64,000 bases of DNA from Streptomyces sp. BA2. GTDB taxonomy: Bacteria > Actinomycetota > Actinomycetes > Streptomycetales > Streptomycetaceae. Shown here piece after piece: positions 36,328 to 45,019 of this stretch. The notes beneath the pieces were generated by a model. It was not told the origin of the DNA. It did not search any database and saw nothing but the letters and a program-made list of their open reading frames with translations. Position 1 is the first letter of the stretch, and each line of letters begins with the position of its first letter. The stretch lies in NCBI RefSeq assembly GCF_009769735.1, contig NZ_WSRO01000002.1, forward strand, positions 620,001 to 684,000. Direction: 5' to 3'. The translations under genes were made by a program, and so were the position numbers.

Positions 36328-38592
36328 TCACGTCTCGGCCATGATCCGACCGGAAACCGCCCTTCCCGGCCGGTAACTCCGCTCGACATGCCCCTCGAGG
36401 TCCTCCGGATAGAAGTAGACGGGCCGCAGGTTGCCCTGCGCGTACCGTTCAGCCTGGTCGTCGAAGTGCGGCGAGTCGTGATGCCCGCTGACGCCTCCCG
36501 CCGTCACCGCCCAGGCACGCAGCCGCGGCCCGAACTCCACCACCGCCACGAAGCTGTTGCCGCTGGTGCCGTAGTAGCGCTTCGTTCCGGGGTAGCGCAT
36601 CGCTCCGAACGACGCGAGTGAGCCCCATCGCGCTGAGGTGAAGGGCACGGGGATGCTCGGCTTGTCGTCGCTGAACTCCTGGACGATCGAGCCGTCGTTG
36701 CGCTGATAGCGGTTGATGTCGCCCCACGGCACCTCCCAGCTGCCGAAGTCCCGCGTCAGCCGCTCCACCGCTGTCCTCAGCGCCCCGAGCCGCTGCTCAT
36801 CGGAAGCACGGTCGGCCATGTAATCCCACACCGACAAACCGGCATCCGCAGCCGACCGAGAGGTAAGCGCCCACAGCGCCTCCCCCCAGAAGACGGCCAG
36901 CGACGTGGCGGTCGACCGCTCGGCCCAGCGGTAGTTCCAGCCGCGCAGCAGGGCGATCGGCCCGCCAAGCTCCGCCTTCTGGCCGCTGCCCGCGGGCAGT
37001 TGGTCCCACGCGGCGACAAGCCCCGGAACCAAGCGTGCGAAGGCGGTGAGGTACGGATCGAAGGCAGCCGCTATCAGCGTCTGCGGGGTGAAGTCGTCGC
37101 GCGCGGACAGCACCCGGATCGCCTGCGGCCCGCGCGGGTTCTCTCCGGCCTGGTCGAAGTAGCGCGGGTAGTCGGCCGCGTCGGGGCTGTCCGCACCGGC
37201 GGCGGTCCAGGGCCAGTTGTTCGTGTTGAAAGCCCAGCCGTTCTTCGGGTTCACGGCCTGCGGCATGCTCGCGAGGCTGTGCAGACCGCGCCAGTCGGTC
37301 GCCGGATCGCTGCCGTCGACGGGCTTCCGGTAGTCGAAGCGGTCATCACGCACCGGCATGAACTGCGGCATCAGGAAGGCGATGTCGCCCTTCGAGTCCG
37401 CGAAGAGTGTGTTGTTCGAGCTGTTCGCCCTCAGGCCCGCGACCCGGAGATAGCCCGCGTAATCCCGTGTCTTGGTGCGCAGGAAGCTCTGCTTGAGCGC
37501 GTCGAGAGGCTTGTTCATCAGTGCGCACGCGATCCACTTGCCCTCCGCCTCACGAACGATCGGGCCGTGGTGTGTGGCGAAGGTGGTGAAGCGGCGCTCG
37601 TCCTGCTTGCCGTCCGCGGTGCGACAGGACAACGTGATCGTCTTCGTCGTCACGGGACGCAGCTCGTCGCCGTAACGGTAGAAGCGGCTGCCGTCCGCCC
37701 CCGTCACGATCCGCTCGGCGAACTCGTCGACGTTGTCGACGCCACTCGTCGTGTGCATCCATCCTGTGTGCGCGTTGAAGCCCTGGTAGATGAAGAACTG
37801 CCCCCAGGTGGCGGCGCCGTAGACATTGAGCCCTTCACCGCTGGTCACATGCTGCTCAGAACGGAAGAAGAAGCTGGTGTGGGGGTTGATCAGCAGCAGC
37901 GCACGGCCGTTTCGCGTACGACTCGGCGCGATCGCCATGCCGTTGGATCCCGTGGGTTCGCGCAGCAGCAGCCCCCGTTCATCATCGGTCATCGGCACCG
38001 CTCGCTTGCCGTAGAAGGCTTCGAGCTGACTGAGCGGCACCGATTCGATGTTGCCGCCGATGCTGCCTTCCGAGAAACTCAACGGCATCCACGGCTCGAA
38101 CCGCTCGAGCACACTCGGCCGCACCTCGGGGTGTGTCGCGAGGTAGTAGTTGAGCCCGTCCGCCCATGCCCGCATCAACGTGCGCAGCCAGACCGGGGTC
38201 TTCGCGTAATCCTTCTTGAGGGATTCGGGGTCGAGGAACAGCCGCTGGCGCAGGTCCTGCCAGATCGCCCTCTCGCCCTCCGCCTCGGCGAGGCGGCCGA
38301 GGGCGACCAGATAGTTGCGTTCGATCCGGTTGAAGTCGTCCTCGGCCTGGGCGTACATCATCCCGAACACGGCATCGGCGTCACTCTCGCCCACCACGTG
38401 CGCGACGCCCCAGTCATCGCGGCTGATCGTCACCCGCGCCACGTGTCTGCGCCAGCGTGCCGCGTCGGGCAGCGACTGCTCCGGAGCCCCGAACGCGGGG
38501 CCGGAGGGCAGACCTGCCGCGACAGCGGCGAGCCCGACCGCTCCGCCCAGGACACGGCGTCGGCTCACCCCTGTGTTCTGCGCGTGGCTCAT
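36328..38592 (-). CDS. Tat-exported penicillin-acylase-type Ntn hydrolase
   Basis: A 754-residue precursor that should self-cleave into alpha and beta chains. A twin-arginine signal (SRRRVLGGAVGLAAVAAG) opens it. The chain junction and nucleophile are at GSN, with Ser216 as the new beta N-terminus, followed by GMAIAPSRTRNGRALLLINPH. Oxyanion and beta-chain segments include LRANSSNNTLFADSKGDIAFLM and YFYPEDLEGHVERSYRPG at the C-terminus. Such enzymes hydrolyse amide-linked acyl groups: beta-lactams, acyl-homoserine lactones, or lipopeptides as in aculeacin acylase. The adjacent exporter suggests processing of an acylated metabolite. Confidence 0.88.
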   Translation of the reverse strand: MSHAQNTGVSRRRVLGGAVGLAAVAAGLPSGPAFGAPEQSLPDAARWRRHVARVTISRDDWGVAHVVGESDADAVFGMMYAQAEDDFNRIERNYLVALGRLAEAEGERAIWQDLRQRLFLDPESLKKDYAKTPVWLRTLMRAWADGLNYYLATHPEVRPSVLERFEPWMPLSFSEGSIGGNIESVPLSQLEAFYGKRAVPMTDDERGLLLREPTGSNGMAIAPSRTRNGRALLLINPHTSFFFRSEQHVTSGEGLNVYGAATWGQFFIYQGFNAHTGWMHTTSGVDNVDEFAERIVTGADGSRFYRYGDELRPVTTKTITLSCRTADGKQDERRFTTFATHHGPIVREAEGKWIACALMNKPLDALKQSFLRTKTRDYAGYLRVAGLRANSSNNTLFADSKGDIAFLMPQFMPVRDDRFDYRKPVDGSDPATDWRGLHSLASMPQAVNPKNGWAFNTNNWPWTAAGADSPDAADYPRYFDQAGENPRGPQAIRVLSARDDFTPQTLIAAAFDPYLTAFARLVPGLVAAWDQLPAGSGQKAELGGPIALLRGWNYRWAERSTATSLAVFWGEALWALTSRSAADAGLSVWDYMADRASDEQRLGALRTAVERLTRDFGSWEVPWGDINRYQRNDGSIVQEFSDDKPSIPVPFTSARWGSLASFGAMRYPGTKRYYGTSGNSFVAVVEFGPRLRAWAVTAGGVSGHHDSPHFDDQAERYAQGNLRPVYFYPEDLEGHVERSYRPGRAVSGRIMAET

Positions 38593-38746
38593 GAGTTGCT
38601 CCGCCTTCCGTCGCGAATCGAGAAGTCACCGCGACAGGCCCGCATGCCTACGCGGCGGGACACGCTCCGGTGATCACCCACACGGACAGTCCTATCCATG
38701 GGGCGCCAGACTGACAAGACCTCGAACTCCGGCAAGTGGAAGACCT

Positions 38747-41700
38747 TCATCCATCGAGAGGTCCGACGACTCGGTCGAATGTCCGGGAGCCGAGCTCGAT
38801 GGCCATGATGCCGCGTGATCCGATCACGACCACTCCACGTGGGCCAAGGACTTTGGTTCGCCACAGGGGTGACCCGACTCGCACATGGTGCTCCAGTCCG
38901 CTTTCCAGGGACCACAGCGCCACGGAACAGGTGTGACCACCGGTGACGGCGATCGATCGCTGGCCGTACTGAGCCATGTCGATGTCCGTCAGTTCCATGC
39001 AGTGCCCGCGCTCAAGTTGGGCCTGAGTCATACGTGTACCGTCTTCGGCGCTCCAGACGGTCAACCGGGAATAGGACCCCACGCCCACGACGACGGCAAC
39101 GCGGCCCGAGCGGCCGAAGGAAACAGCCGTGGTGCGAAATGGGGTGCCGATGTCCGTACGTCCGGAAAGGGCCAGATCCTCGAACCGTGCGTCTTCGCCC
39201 GTCACGGTCCACAAGCGCGTTTGGTCTTCCTGCCAGCCCCATGTGACGAATCGCAGGGCATCGTCAGGCTGGTCCGGAAGCGGGGCCACCGCGAATCTTC
39301 CGGCGTGGCAGTGGAGCGGTGGCCGGATCGGTTCGCCCGAGGCCAGGTCGAAGAAGCCGAGCCGACCGCTGACGGCGGCGGCGAGCAGCAGCGGTCGCTC
39401 TCGCCCGAGGACGGAGATACGGGCCCATTCCTCCTCCGCCGGGAGTCGGCGGTCGTACGACACCCGACCGTCCGGGAATCGCCGCAGCGCGATGAGCCCT
39501 TCCGTGTCCAAGGTGACGAAGGACGTCGGGTCGCCGGGCATGGCCGCCGCGCTCCGGTAGCGCCTCTCGGCGGACGATCCGAGTCTCGCGAGGATGTCGC
39601 CGGTGTCCGCGGTGAAGATCACGAACTGTCCGTCTGTGCTGAGCGCCGCGACGCAATCGCCCTCCACTTCCCCGGCACCCGCGACAACCCCGTGATACTT
39701 GTTGGCCGGAGCGTCCGGACCATCCGTCCGGCTGTCCCAGACCCGGACGGCACCGTCACGCCCGCCCGTGATGATCCAGCAGGTTCCGTCCATTTCACAC
39801 TGCGCCACGGACTCCACCCCGCCGTCGTGAACGGCGATCCGCCTTGTTTCACCCTGGGCCGACCGGCGGATGAACACGTCCCCGTTCCAATCGCCCCAGC
39901 ACCACAGATCGCTGTGACGGCCCGAGAAGAGAGTGGAGAATACGCCGGCTCCACCGCGATAGGGATCGCCGATCCTCGTCCCTCGCACCGGATCCCATAG
40001 GATCACCCGGCCGGCCTGTGTCCCCAGAAGCAGGACTGGTCCGCCCTCGTGCTCCGCGACCGAAGCGCTCCAGACATCCAGGTCGGCGCGCCAGGCCGAC
40101 ATCTCCGGTCTGGCTTCGAATGGTTCACCGATCGGCCGGGCGGACTCAACGTCCCACGTGCTGATCTCGGCCATGTCCGTGGTCAGCACGGCCAGGCATC
40201 GTCCGCCCGCATTGCCCACCGTGAGTACTCGTTCCTGTTCTCCGAGAACCATGCGGGGAAGATTCAGCGACCTGCCGTCATCGGCGGACAGGATCTCGAT
40301 GACGCGCTCCTCACTGACGGTCGCGACTGCGGCGGCGCCCTCGATGACGACGGCCCAAACGCCGTGCGGGGCACGCTGGTCCGCGAGTACTCCCGGGCCG
40401 TCGGTAGTGCCCGGCACCGTTCGCAGCAGACGACCGTCCTGATGCAGCGTGATGATGGCGATGCCGTCACTCCGCGCTGACGCCGTCATGTCGACGATGG
40501 CCGATTCGGGTTCATGCACCCCGGATGCCAACGGGCTGCCGTCCCTGAGGAACCATGCCTGGACAGCCCACGCGCTTGCCGAGAGCACCACGGCTCCCCT
40601 CGGGTGCTCAACGGTGGCGAGGGCGAGGACGTAGTCGTCGTGGTGACCGAGCATGCGAGTCGCGGCCAGGTCGTCCCAGTGCGCCCAGCGCACCGCCCAG
40701 GGGCGGGCGGGGAAGGCAGCGGCCAATGAGGCGGCCAACTCCTCGTCGCCGGCCATTCGCGCCGCCATTTCGAGGTAGCAGACACGCTCGTCCTCGGATG
40801 CCACGAGCAGCTGCTGTCCGACTCGCTGGACGGTGCGGGCCAGCCTCCGGCCCGACGGGGTGCACGCCGTCGGCAGGGCTGCCAGCAGGCGGGCGGGATC
40901 CATCGTGGCCAGGAAACTCGGATCACGCAGCAGCCTGTCGAGCACCTGGCCCTGGCCTGCGTGGAAGGGCAGGTACGTGCGCGTGTAGGCGTCGGCGTCG
41001 GCCCAGACCAACCCGTCGCCGGACGTCGGTGACAAGCGCTCGAGAAGTACTTCTGTGAGACGCCGGTGGGTCTCGACCGGTGGACGCTGCCGGACACTGA
41101 GCTGGCGCAGGTGTTCGCCGAGCGCTTCGTGGAAGAGTCGGAACCGGACTTCCGATCCGCGTTCGGTGCGGTGGAGCAGGTCGATCGCCGTGGTGTCCAG
41201 GAGCAACCGGTTGACGTCCCGTTCCGAGTACGTGTCGGTGCCCAGTGCTGTGGCCGCGGCCGCCCAGGTTCGCGGGTCGTCGAAGCCGTCTCCCTGGGAC
41301 CAGGCCAGGACCATCAGAAGGTCGCGCAACCACGGTCCGCCGTGCTGCACGTCATGCAGGTAGCGTTCCATCGCGGCACCGACGGTGGTGGGAAACGTCT
41401 CCTGCCAGCCCGCGCTGTTCGTGTCGACGGGTTCGCTCGCTGCCATGAGGGACAGTGCGGTGAGCTGTGCCACCAGGAAACTGCGGCCGCAGCGAACTGC
41501 CACAGCGGCGCCGACCGATGCCGCGAGTTCAGGGCAGGGCCGGTAGGGCGTGGGGAGCTGCGGGTCGCTCTCGGCGAGCAACGTGAGGCGGACGTACTCG
41601 GCGATGTCACGCCGGTCCAGATAGCGGGCCTCGTCCAGGTCGATGACTCGCGCCGAGCCTCCGAACAGGCGCAACAGGTCGTCCTGACCTCCCGGACGGG

Positions 41701-42589
41701 TGCCGACGAGAAGGCGTATGCCCGTCCTGCCCGCCGCCGCCGCGAGGGGTTCCAACAGATCGACGATGAGTCGCTGGGCGTCCGCTGCCTCGTCGACCCC
41801 GTCCACGACCACCACGGTCGCCCGATGTCCCCGGTCTTCCCGGAGGTTGGCGAGCAGGCCACCGGCCGTTGCCTCGTCGATGGTCAGCGCCCGTGCGATC
41901 TCGGCGGCGACCTCGTCAACCGTGCGGCCCCTCACATGTACGGCGGCGCTGAGGGCGCCGATCCGCGGCAGGGCCTGGTCCGGTGCGGTGGGCGTCTCAC
42001 CGCGCAGCCGGGCATCGGCCAGGCTCACCAGCCGTCCGAGCACGGCTGACTTGCCTGATCCGGGTGCCCCGGTCACCACGCGCGATCGCGTGATGTCCGG
42101 ACCCTCGGTGTTGATCCACGCGGTCAGCTCGCGCAGGGCCCGCACCCGGCCCGCGAAGTACGTGCCTTCTCTGAGGCTGGATGGTAGAACGCCACGCCCC
42201 CTCGGGCGAAAGTGACCGCGCAGCTGCTCCGCACGCTCCGTGGCCGCGCTCTCCAGCCTTTGCGCGAGGAGGAGTTGTTCCTCGGTCTGCCGCGCGGCCC
42301 GCACCCGAAGCCGGTCGACGGCCGGCGGAACCGCGATGCCGCTCACCGTCAGCAGAGCCGTGAGGACGAGCATGACGGGTGTGACGCGGTCGGCGGAGAC
42401 CAGTCCGAGCAGGGCCCCGATCCCGACCGCCACGCCGGGAAGCAGGTGGATCAGCAGCCGAACCGTCAGTGACCACCAGTTGTCGCGCCGACGCAGTGAG
42501 TGCACAGCATCATTCGTATAGCCAACTCGCTTCTGTCGTACAGGACTTGCGGCAATGGCCAGCAGCACCGAGCAGGCGCCCGGCGGCAC
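38747..42589 (-). CDS. Membrane-anchored STAND/NACHT NTPase with WD40-like propeller
   Basis: A 1280-residue signalling NTPase. Two hydrophobic helices (about 43-65 and 69-90) anchor it, followed by a short coiled segment. The NTPase has Walker A GAPGSGKS (174-181) and Walker B VVVVDGVDE (259-267), then winged-helix and helical regions to about residue 600. The C-terminal half has repeated WD40-like blades ending in WD, for example VRVWDSRTDGP, RVILWDPVRGTRIG and SVALWSLESGLE. STAND proteins oligomerise when their sensor domain binds a trigger; some are antiphage receptors. The trigger here is unknown. The start codon is uncertain: no strong ribosome-binding site precedes the first GTG. Position 25 nt after yjbQ suggests cotranscription. 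Confidence 0.8.
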   Translation of the reverse strand: MPPGACSVLLAIAASPVRQKRVGYTNDAVHSLRRRDNWWSLTVRLLIHLLPGVAVGIGALLGLVSADRVTPVMLVLTALLTVSGIAVPPAVDRLRVRAARQTEEQLLLAQRLESAATERAEQLRGHFRPRGRGVLPSSLREGTYFAGRVRALRELTAWINTEGPDITRSRVVTGAPGSGKSAVLGRLVSLADARLRGETPTAPDQALPRIGALSAAVHVRGRTVDEVAAEIARALTIDEATAGGLLANLREDRGHRATVVVVDGVDEAADAQRLIVDLLEPLAAAAGRTGIRLLVGTRPGGQDDLLRLFGGSARVIDLDEARYLDRRDIAEYVRLTLLAESDPQLPTPYRPCPELAASVGAAVAVRCGRSFLVAQLTALSLMAASEPVDTNSAGWQETFPTTVGAAMERYLHDVQHGGPWLRDLLMVLAWSQGDGFDDPRTWAAAATALGTDTYSERDVNRLLLDTTAIDLLHRTERGSEVRFRLFHEALGEHLRQLSVRQRPPVETHRRLTEVLLERLSPTSGDGLVWADADAYTRTYLPFHAGQGQVLDRLLRDPSFLATMDPARLLAALPTACTPSGRRLARTVQRVGQQLLVASEDERVCYLEMAARMAGDEELAASLAAAFPARPWAVRWAHWDDLAATRMLGHHDDYVLALATVEHPRGAVVLSASAWAVQAWFLRDGSPLASGVHEPESAIVDMTASARSDGIAIITLHQDGRLLRTVPGTTDGPGVLADQRAPHGVWAVVIEGAAAVATVSEERVIEILSADDGRSLNLPRMVLGEQERVLTVGNAGGRCLAVLTTDMAEISTWDVESARPIGEPFEARPEMSAWRADLDVWSASVAEHEGGPVLLLGTQAGRVILWDPVRGTRIGDPYRGGAGVFSTLFSGRHSDLWCWGDWNGDVFIRRSAQGETRRIAVHDGGVESVAQCEMDGTCWIITGGRDGAVRVWDSRTDGPDAPANKYHGVVAGAGEVEGDCVAALSTDGQFVIFTADTGDILARLGSSAERRYRSAAAMPGDPTSFVTLDTEGLIALRRFPDGRVSYDRRLPAEEEWARISVLGRERPLLLAAAVSGRLGFFDLASGEPIRPPLHCHAGRFAVAPLPDQPDDALRFVTWGWQEDQTRLWTVTGEDARFEDLALSGRTDIGTPFRTTAVSFGRSGRVAVVVGVGSYSRLTVWSAEDGTRMTQAQLERGHCMELTDIDMAQYGQRSIAVTGGHTCSVALWSLESGLEHHVRVGSPLWRTKVLGPRGVVVIGSRGIMAIELGSRTFDRVVGPLDG

Positions 42590-42613
42590 ACCACCCCGCG
42601 CTCGGCGAGGAGC

Positions 42614-43042
42614 TCAGGAGCCCGCGAGGAAGGTGAGGCGCACCTTTCGCTCCGGATTATCCCGGTTCGTATCGACCAGGCACACCGACTGCCACGTCCC
42701 CAACTCCAGGCGGCCGCCCACCACCGGCAACGTCGCGTGCGGCGGCACCAGCGCCGGCAGGACGTGGTCGCGGCCGTGGCCGGGGCTGCCGTGGCGGTGC
42801 TGCCAGCGGTCGTCGGCGGGGAGCAGGGTGTGCAGCGCGGCCAGCAAGTCGTTGTCGCTGCCCGCGCCCGTCTCCAGGATCGCGATGCCGGCAGTCGCGT
42901 GGGGGACGAAGACGTTGAGCAGGCCGTCACGGCCGGCCGCCGCCTCGCTCAGGAAGCTCTGGATGTCGTCGGTGAGGTCGAAGACCTTCTCCGCCGAGCC
43001 GGTGGTGACGTTCAGGACACGTGTGGTGAAAGCATCGGGCAT
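42614..43042 (-). CDS. yjbQ: YjbQ family protein
   Basis: A 142-residue conserved protein of the YjbQ/UPF0047 family. Typical motifs are FVPHATAGIAILETGAGSDNDLL, HRHGSPGHGRDHVLPAL and LELGTWQSVCLVDTN. Members have weak thiamine-phosphate synthase activity, but their main role is not settled. The ATG at 43042 opens the conserved domain. It is divergent from the sulfonate operon. Confidence 0.9.
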   Translation of the reverse strand: MPDAFTTRVLNVTTGSAEKVFDLTDDIQSFLSEAAAGRDGLLNVFVPHATAGIAILETGAGSDNDLLAALHTLLPADDRWQHRHGSPGHGRDHVLPALVPPHATLPVVGGRLELGTWQSVCLVDTNRDNPERKVRLTFLAGS

Positions 43043-43106
43043 GGGTCCATCTTCCCTCACGGCGTTCCCATTCACTGATATACGGCGTCCGCCTTTCGAG
43101 ACGACA

Positions 43107-43136
43107 TTGACCGTGCGCGGACGATCTGGCTACGTT
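43107..43136 (+). promoter_or_regulatory. Promoter of the sulfonate operon and its leader peptide
   Basis: TTGACC (43107-43112) and TACGTT (43131-43136) are 18 nt apart. The -10 ends 7 nt before the leader-peptide ATG, so the transcript is probably leaderless and starts with that codon. Confidence 0.6.
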
Positions 43137-43143
43137 CTGCGGC

Positions 43144-43227
43144 ATGTCGCGTTCAGCTCTGCTCACCACGCGCGGTCACATCGACCTGCTGCGGGTGGCT
43201 TCCGCCGCGTGTCGTCGCGGCCGCTGA
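43144..43227 (+). CDS. Cis-regulatory leader peptide upstream of the sulfonate operon
   Basis: A 27-residue peptide starting MSRSALLTTRGHIDLLRVA and ending in SAACRRGR. The HIDLLRV core and Cys-Arg-Arg tail match the putative leader peptides that actinobacteria place ahead of sulfur-assimilation genes. The likely mechanism is ribosome-mediated attenuation that senses charged tRNA-Cys at the single Cys codon near the end. It lies 119 nt upstream of the permease gene and is probably translated from a leaderless mRNA. Confidence 0.75.
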   Translation: MSRSALLTTRGHIDLLRVASAACRRGR

Positions 43228-43346
43228 CGCCCCCTCAGCCAGCTTCTCCCCCCTCGCACTTCTCTGCCCTGCTGCCCTCGCGCGGTTGATCTCGCCATCC
43301 CGCGCGTAGGCCATTCGGGCATCCCTCCCTCCTGCCGTGGAGACCC
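43228..43346 (+). promoter_or_regulatory. Putative attenuator region of the sulfonate operon
   Basis: This interval between leader peptide and permease gene is pyrimidine-rich at first. It contains CGCGCGG (43279-43285) and CCGCGCG (43300-43306), which can form a 7-bp stem. This could be one of two alternative structures in an attenuator. I could not define a second pairing. Confidence 0.35.
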
Positions 43347-44207
43347 ATGAGCATCAGCCATGCCCCGCCGGATTCCGTACCCGACATTTCGGTAATATCA
43401 GAACTTGACCTCGCCCCCATCGTCCCGTCGTCCACCCGCCGCGCCCGCGTCCCCCGCTGGCTGCGCCGCACATCCGGCCCCCTCGCGCTCCTCGCCCTGT
43501 GGCAACTCCTCAGCTCCACAGGGGTGTTGACCCAAGACATCCTCGCCTCGCCGGGGACCATCGCCGGCGTGGCCCGCGATCTCCTCGGCGACGGTTCGCT
43601 GACCTCCGCCATGGGGGTCTCCCTGCAGCGTGTCGCGGTGGGACTGCTGCTCGGCACCCTCGTCGGGACCTCGCTCGCGCTCGTCTCCGGGCTCTTCCGC
43701 GTCGGCGAGGATCTCGTCGACGCGAGCGTGCAGATGCTCCGTACCGTGCCGTTCGTCGGGCTCATCCCGCTGTTCATCATCTGGTTCGGCATCGGTGAGG
43801 CGCCCAAGGTCGCCATCATCACGCTGGGCGTCTCCTTCCCGCTCTATCTGAACGTGTACGCGGGCATCCGCGGGGTCGACTCGCAGCTCATCGAGGCCGG
43901 TGAGTCCCTCGGGCTCTCGCGGTGGGGGCTCGTGCGGCACGTCATCCTGCCGGGCGCGCTGCCGGGTGCGATGACCGGGCTGCGGTACTCCCTGGGCATC
44001 GCCTGGCTCGCCCTCGTCTTCGCCGAACAGATCAACGCGGACTCCGGGATCGGCTTCCTGATGGTCCAGGCGCGTGACTTCCTGCGGACCGACGTGATCG
44101 TCGTCTGCCTGATCGTCTACGCCTTCCTCGGCCTCATCGCCGACTTCATCGTCCGCACCCTCGAAAGGCTGCTGCTGCAATGGCGACCGACGTTCACCGG
44201 CCGGTGA
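43347..44207 (+). CDS. ssuC: Sulfonate ABC transporter permease
   Basis: A 286-residue membrane subunit of the SsuC/TauC group. Six helices are visible after a basic segment (RRARVPRWLRR). The EAA loop is IEAGESLGLSRWGLVRHVILPGALPGAMTGLRYS, and the signature FGIGEAPKVAIITLGVSFP is present. GGAG precedes the ATG. The gene overlaps ssuB by 28 nt. Confidence 0.92.
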   Translation: MSISHAPPDSVPDISVISELDLAPIVPSSTRRARVPRWLRRTSGPLALLALWQLLSSTGVLTQDILASPGTIAGVARDLLGDGSLTSAMGVSLQRVAVGLLLGTLVGTSLALVSGLFRVGEDLVDASVQMLRTVPFVGLIPLFIIWFGIGEAPKVAIITLGVSFPLYLNVYAGIRGVDSQLIEAGESLGLSRWGLVRHVILPGALPGAMTGLRYSLGIAWLALVFAEQINADSGIGFLMVQARDFLRTDVIVVCLIVYAFLGLIADFIVRTLERLLLQWRPTFTGR

Positions 44208-44956
44208 CCCCCAACGCCCTGACGACACAGGCCACTTCGGCCGTACGCGTCGAAGGTCTCACCCGCTCCTTCGACGGGCGTGCCGTCATCGATCACCTCG
44301 ACCTCGACGTGCGGCCGGGTGAGTTCGTGGCGCTGCTCGGGCGCAGCGGCTGCGGCAAGTCGACCCTGTTGCGCATCCTCGCCGGGCTCGACCGGGACAT
44401 CGAGGGAACGGTCCTCGTGCCGCGCCGCAAGGCCGTCGCGTTCCAGGCGCCCCGGCTCATGCCCTGGAAGCGCGTGTGGCGCAACGTCCTGCTGGGGCTG
44501 AAGGGAAAGCCCGAACGCGGTGCAGCCGAAAGGGCGTTGGAGGAGGTCGGGCTCAAGCACCGTACGAACGCCTGGCCCAAGACGCTCTCCGGCGGCGAGG
44601 CTCAGCGCGCCTCACTGGCCCGAGCCCTGGTGCGCGAGCCCGATCTGCTGCTGCTCGACGAGCCGTTCGGCGCCCTCGACGCGCTCACCCGCATCAAGGC
44701 CCAGCGTCTCGTCGACGAACTGTGGCAGCGGCGCGGCTGCGCCGTCCTGCTCGTCACGCACGACGTCGAGGAAGCCGTGCTCCTCGCCGACCGGGTGCTC
44801 GTCATGGACGACGGGGTCATCGCGTACGAGACCGAGATCGATCTGGACCGGCCGCGCGGCATCTCCGATCCGCGCTTCGCCGAACTGCGTACCGAGCTTC
44901 TGCAGCGCCTGGGCGTCGACGCGCCCCACTCCGCGGAAGCCGCTGCCGCGGCATGA
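44180..44956 (+). CDS. ssuB: Sulfonate ABC transporter ATP-binding protein
   Basis: A 258-residue ATPase with an intact nucleotide-binding domain: Walker A GRSGCGKS, signature LSGGEAQRASLARALV, Walker B LLLLDEPFGALD and switch His in LVTHDVEEA. It powers sulfonate uptake with SsuC and SsuA. The start lies within the end of ssuC, so translation is coupled. Confidence 0.93.
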   Translation: MATDVHRPVTPNALTTQATSAVRVEGLTRSFDGRAVIDHLDLDVRPGEFVALLGRSGCGKSTLLRILAGLDRDIEGTVLVPRRKAVAFQAPRLMPWKRVWRNVLLGLKGKPERGAAERALEEVGLKHRTNAWPKTLSGGEAQRASLARALVREPDLLLLDEPFGALDALTRIKAQRLVDELWQRRGCAVLLVTHDVEEAVLLADRVLVMDDGVIAYETEIDLDRPRGISDPRFAELRTELLQRLGVDAPHSAEAAAAA

Positions 44957-45019
44957 ACCTCCCGCATCCCCCTTCCCCCTTCCCCCGTGAACAGCACGAA
45001 CAGACCGAACGGACTCACC

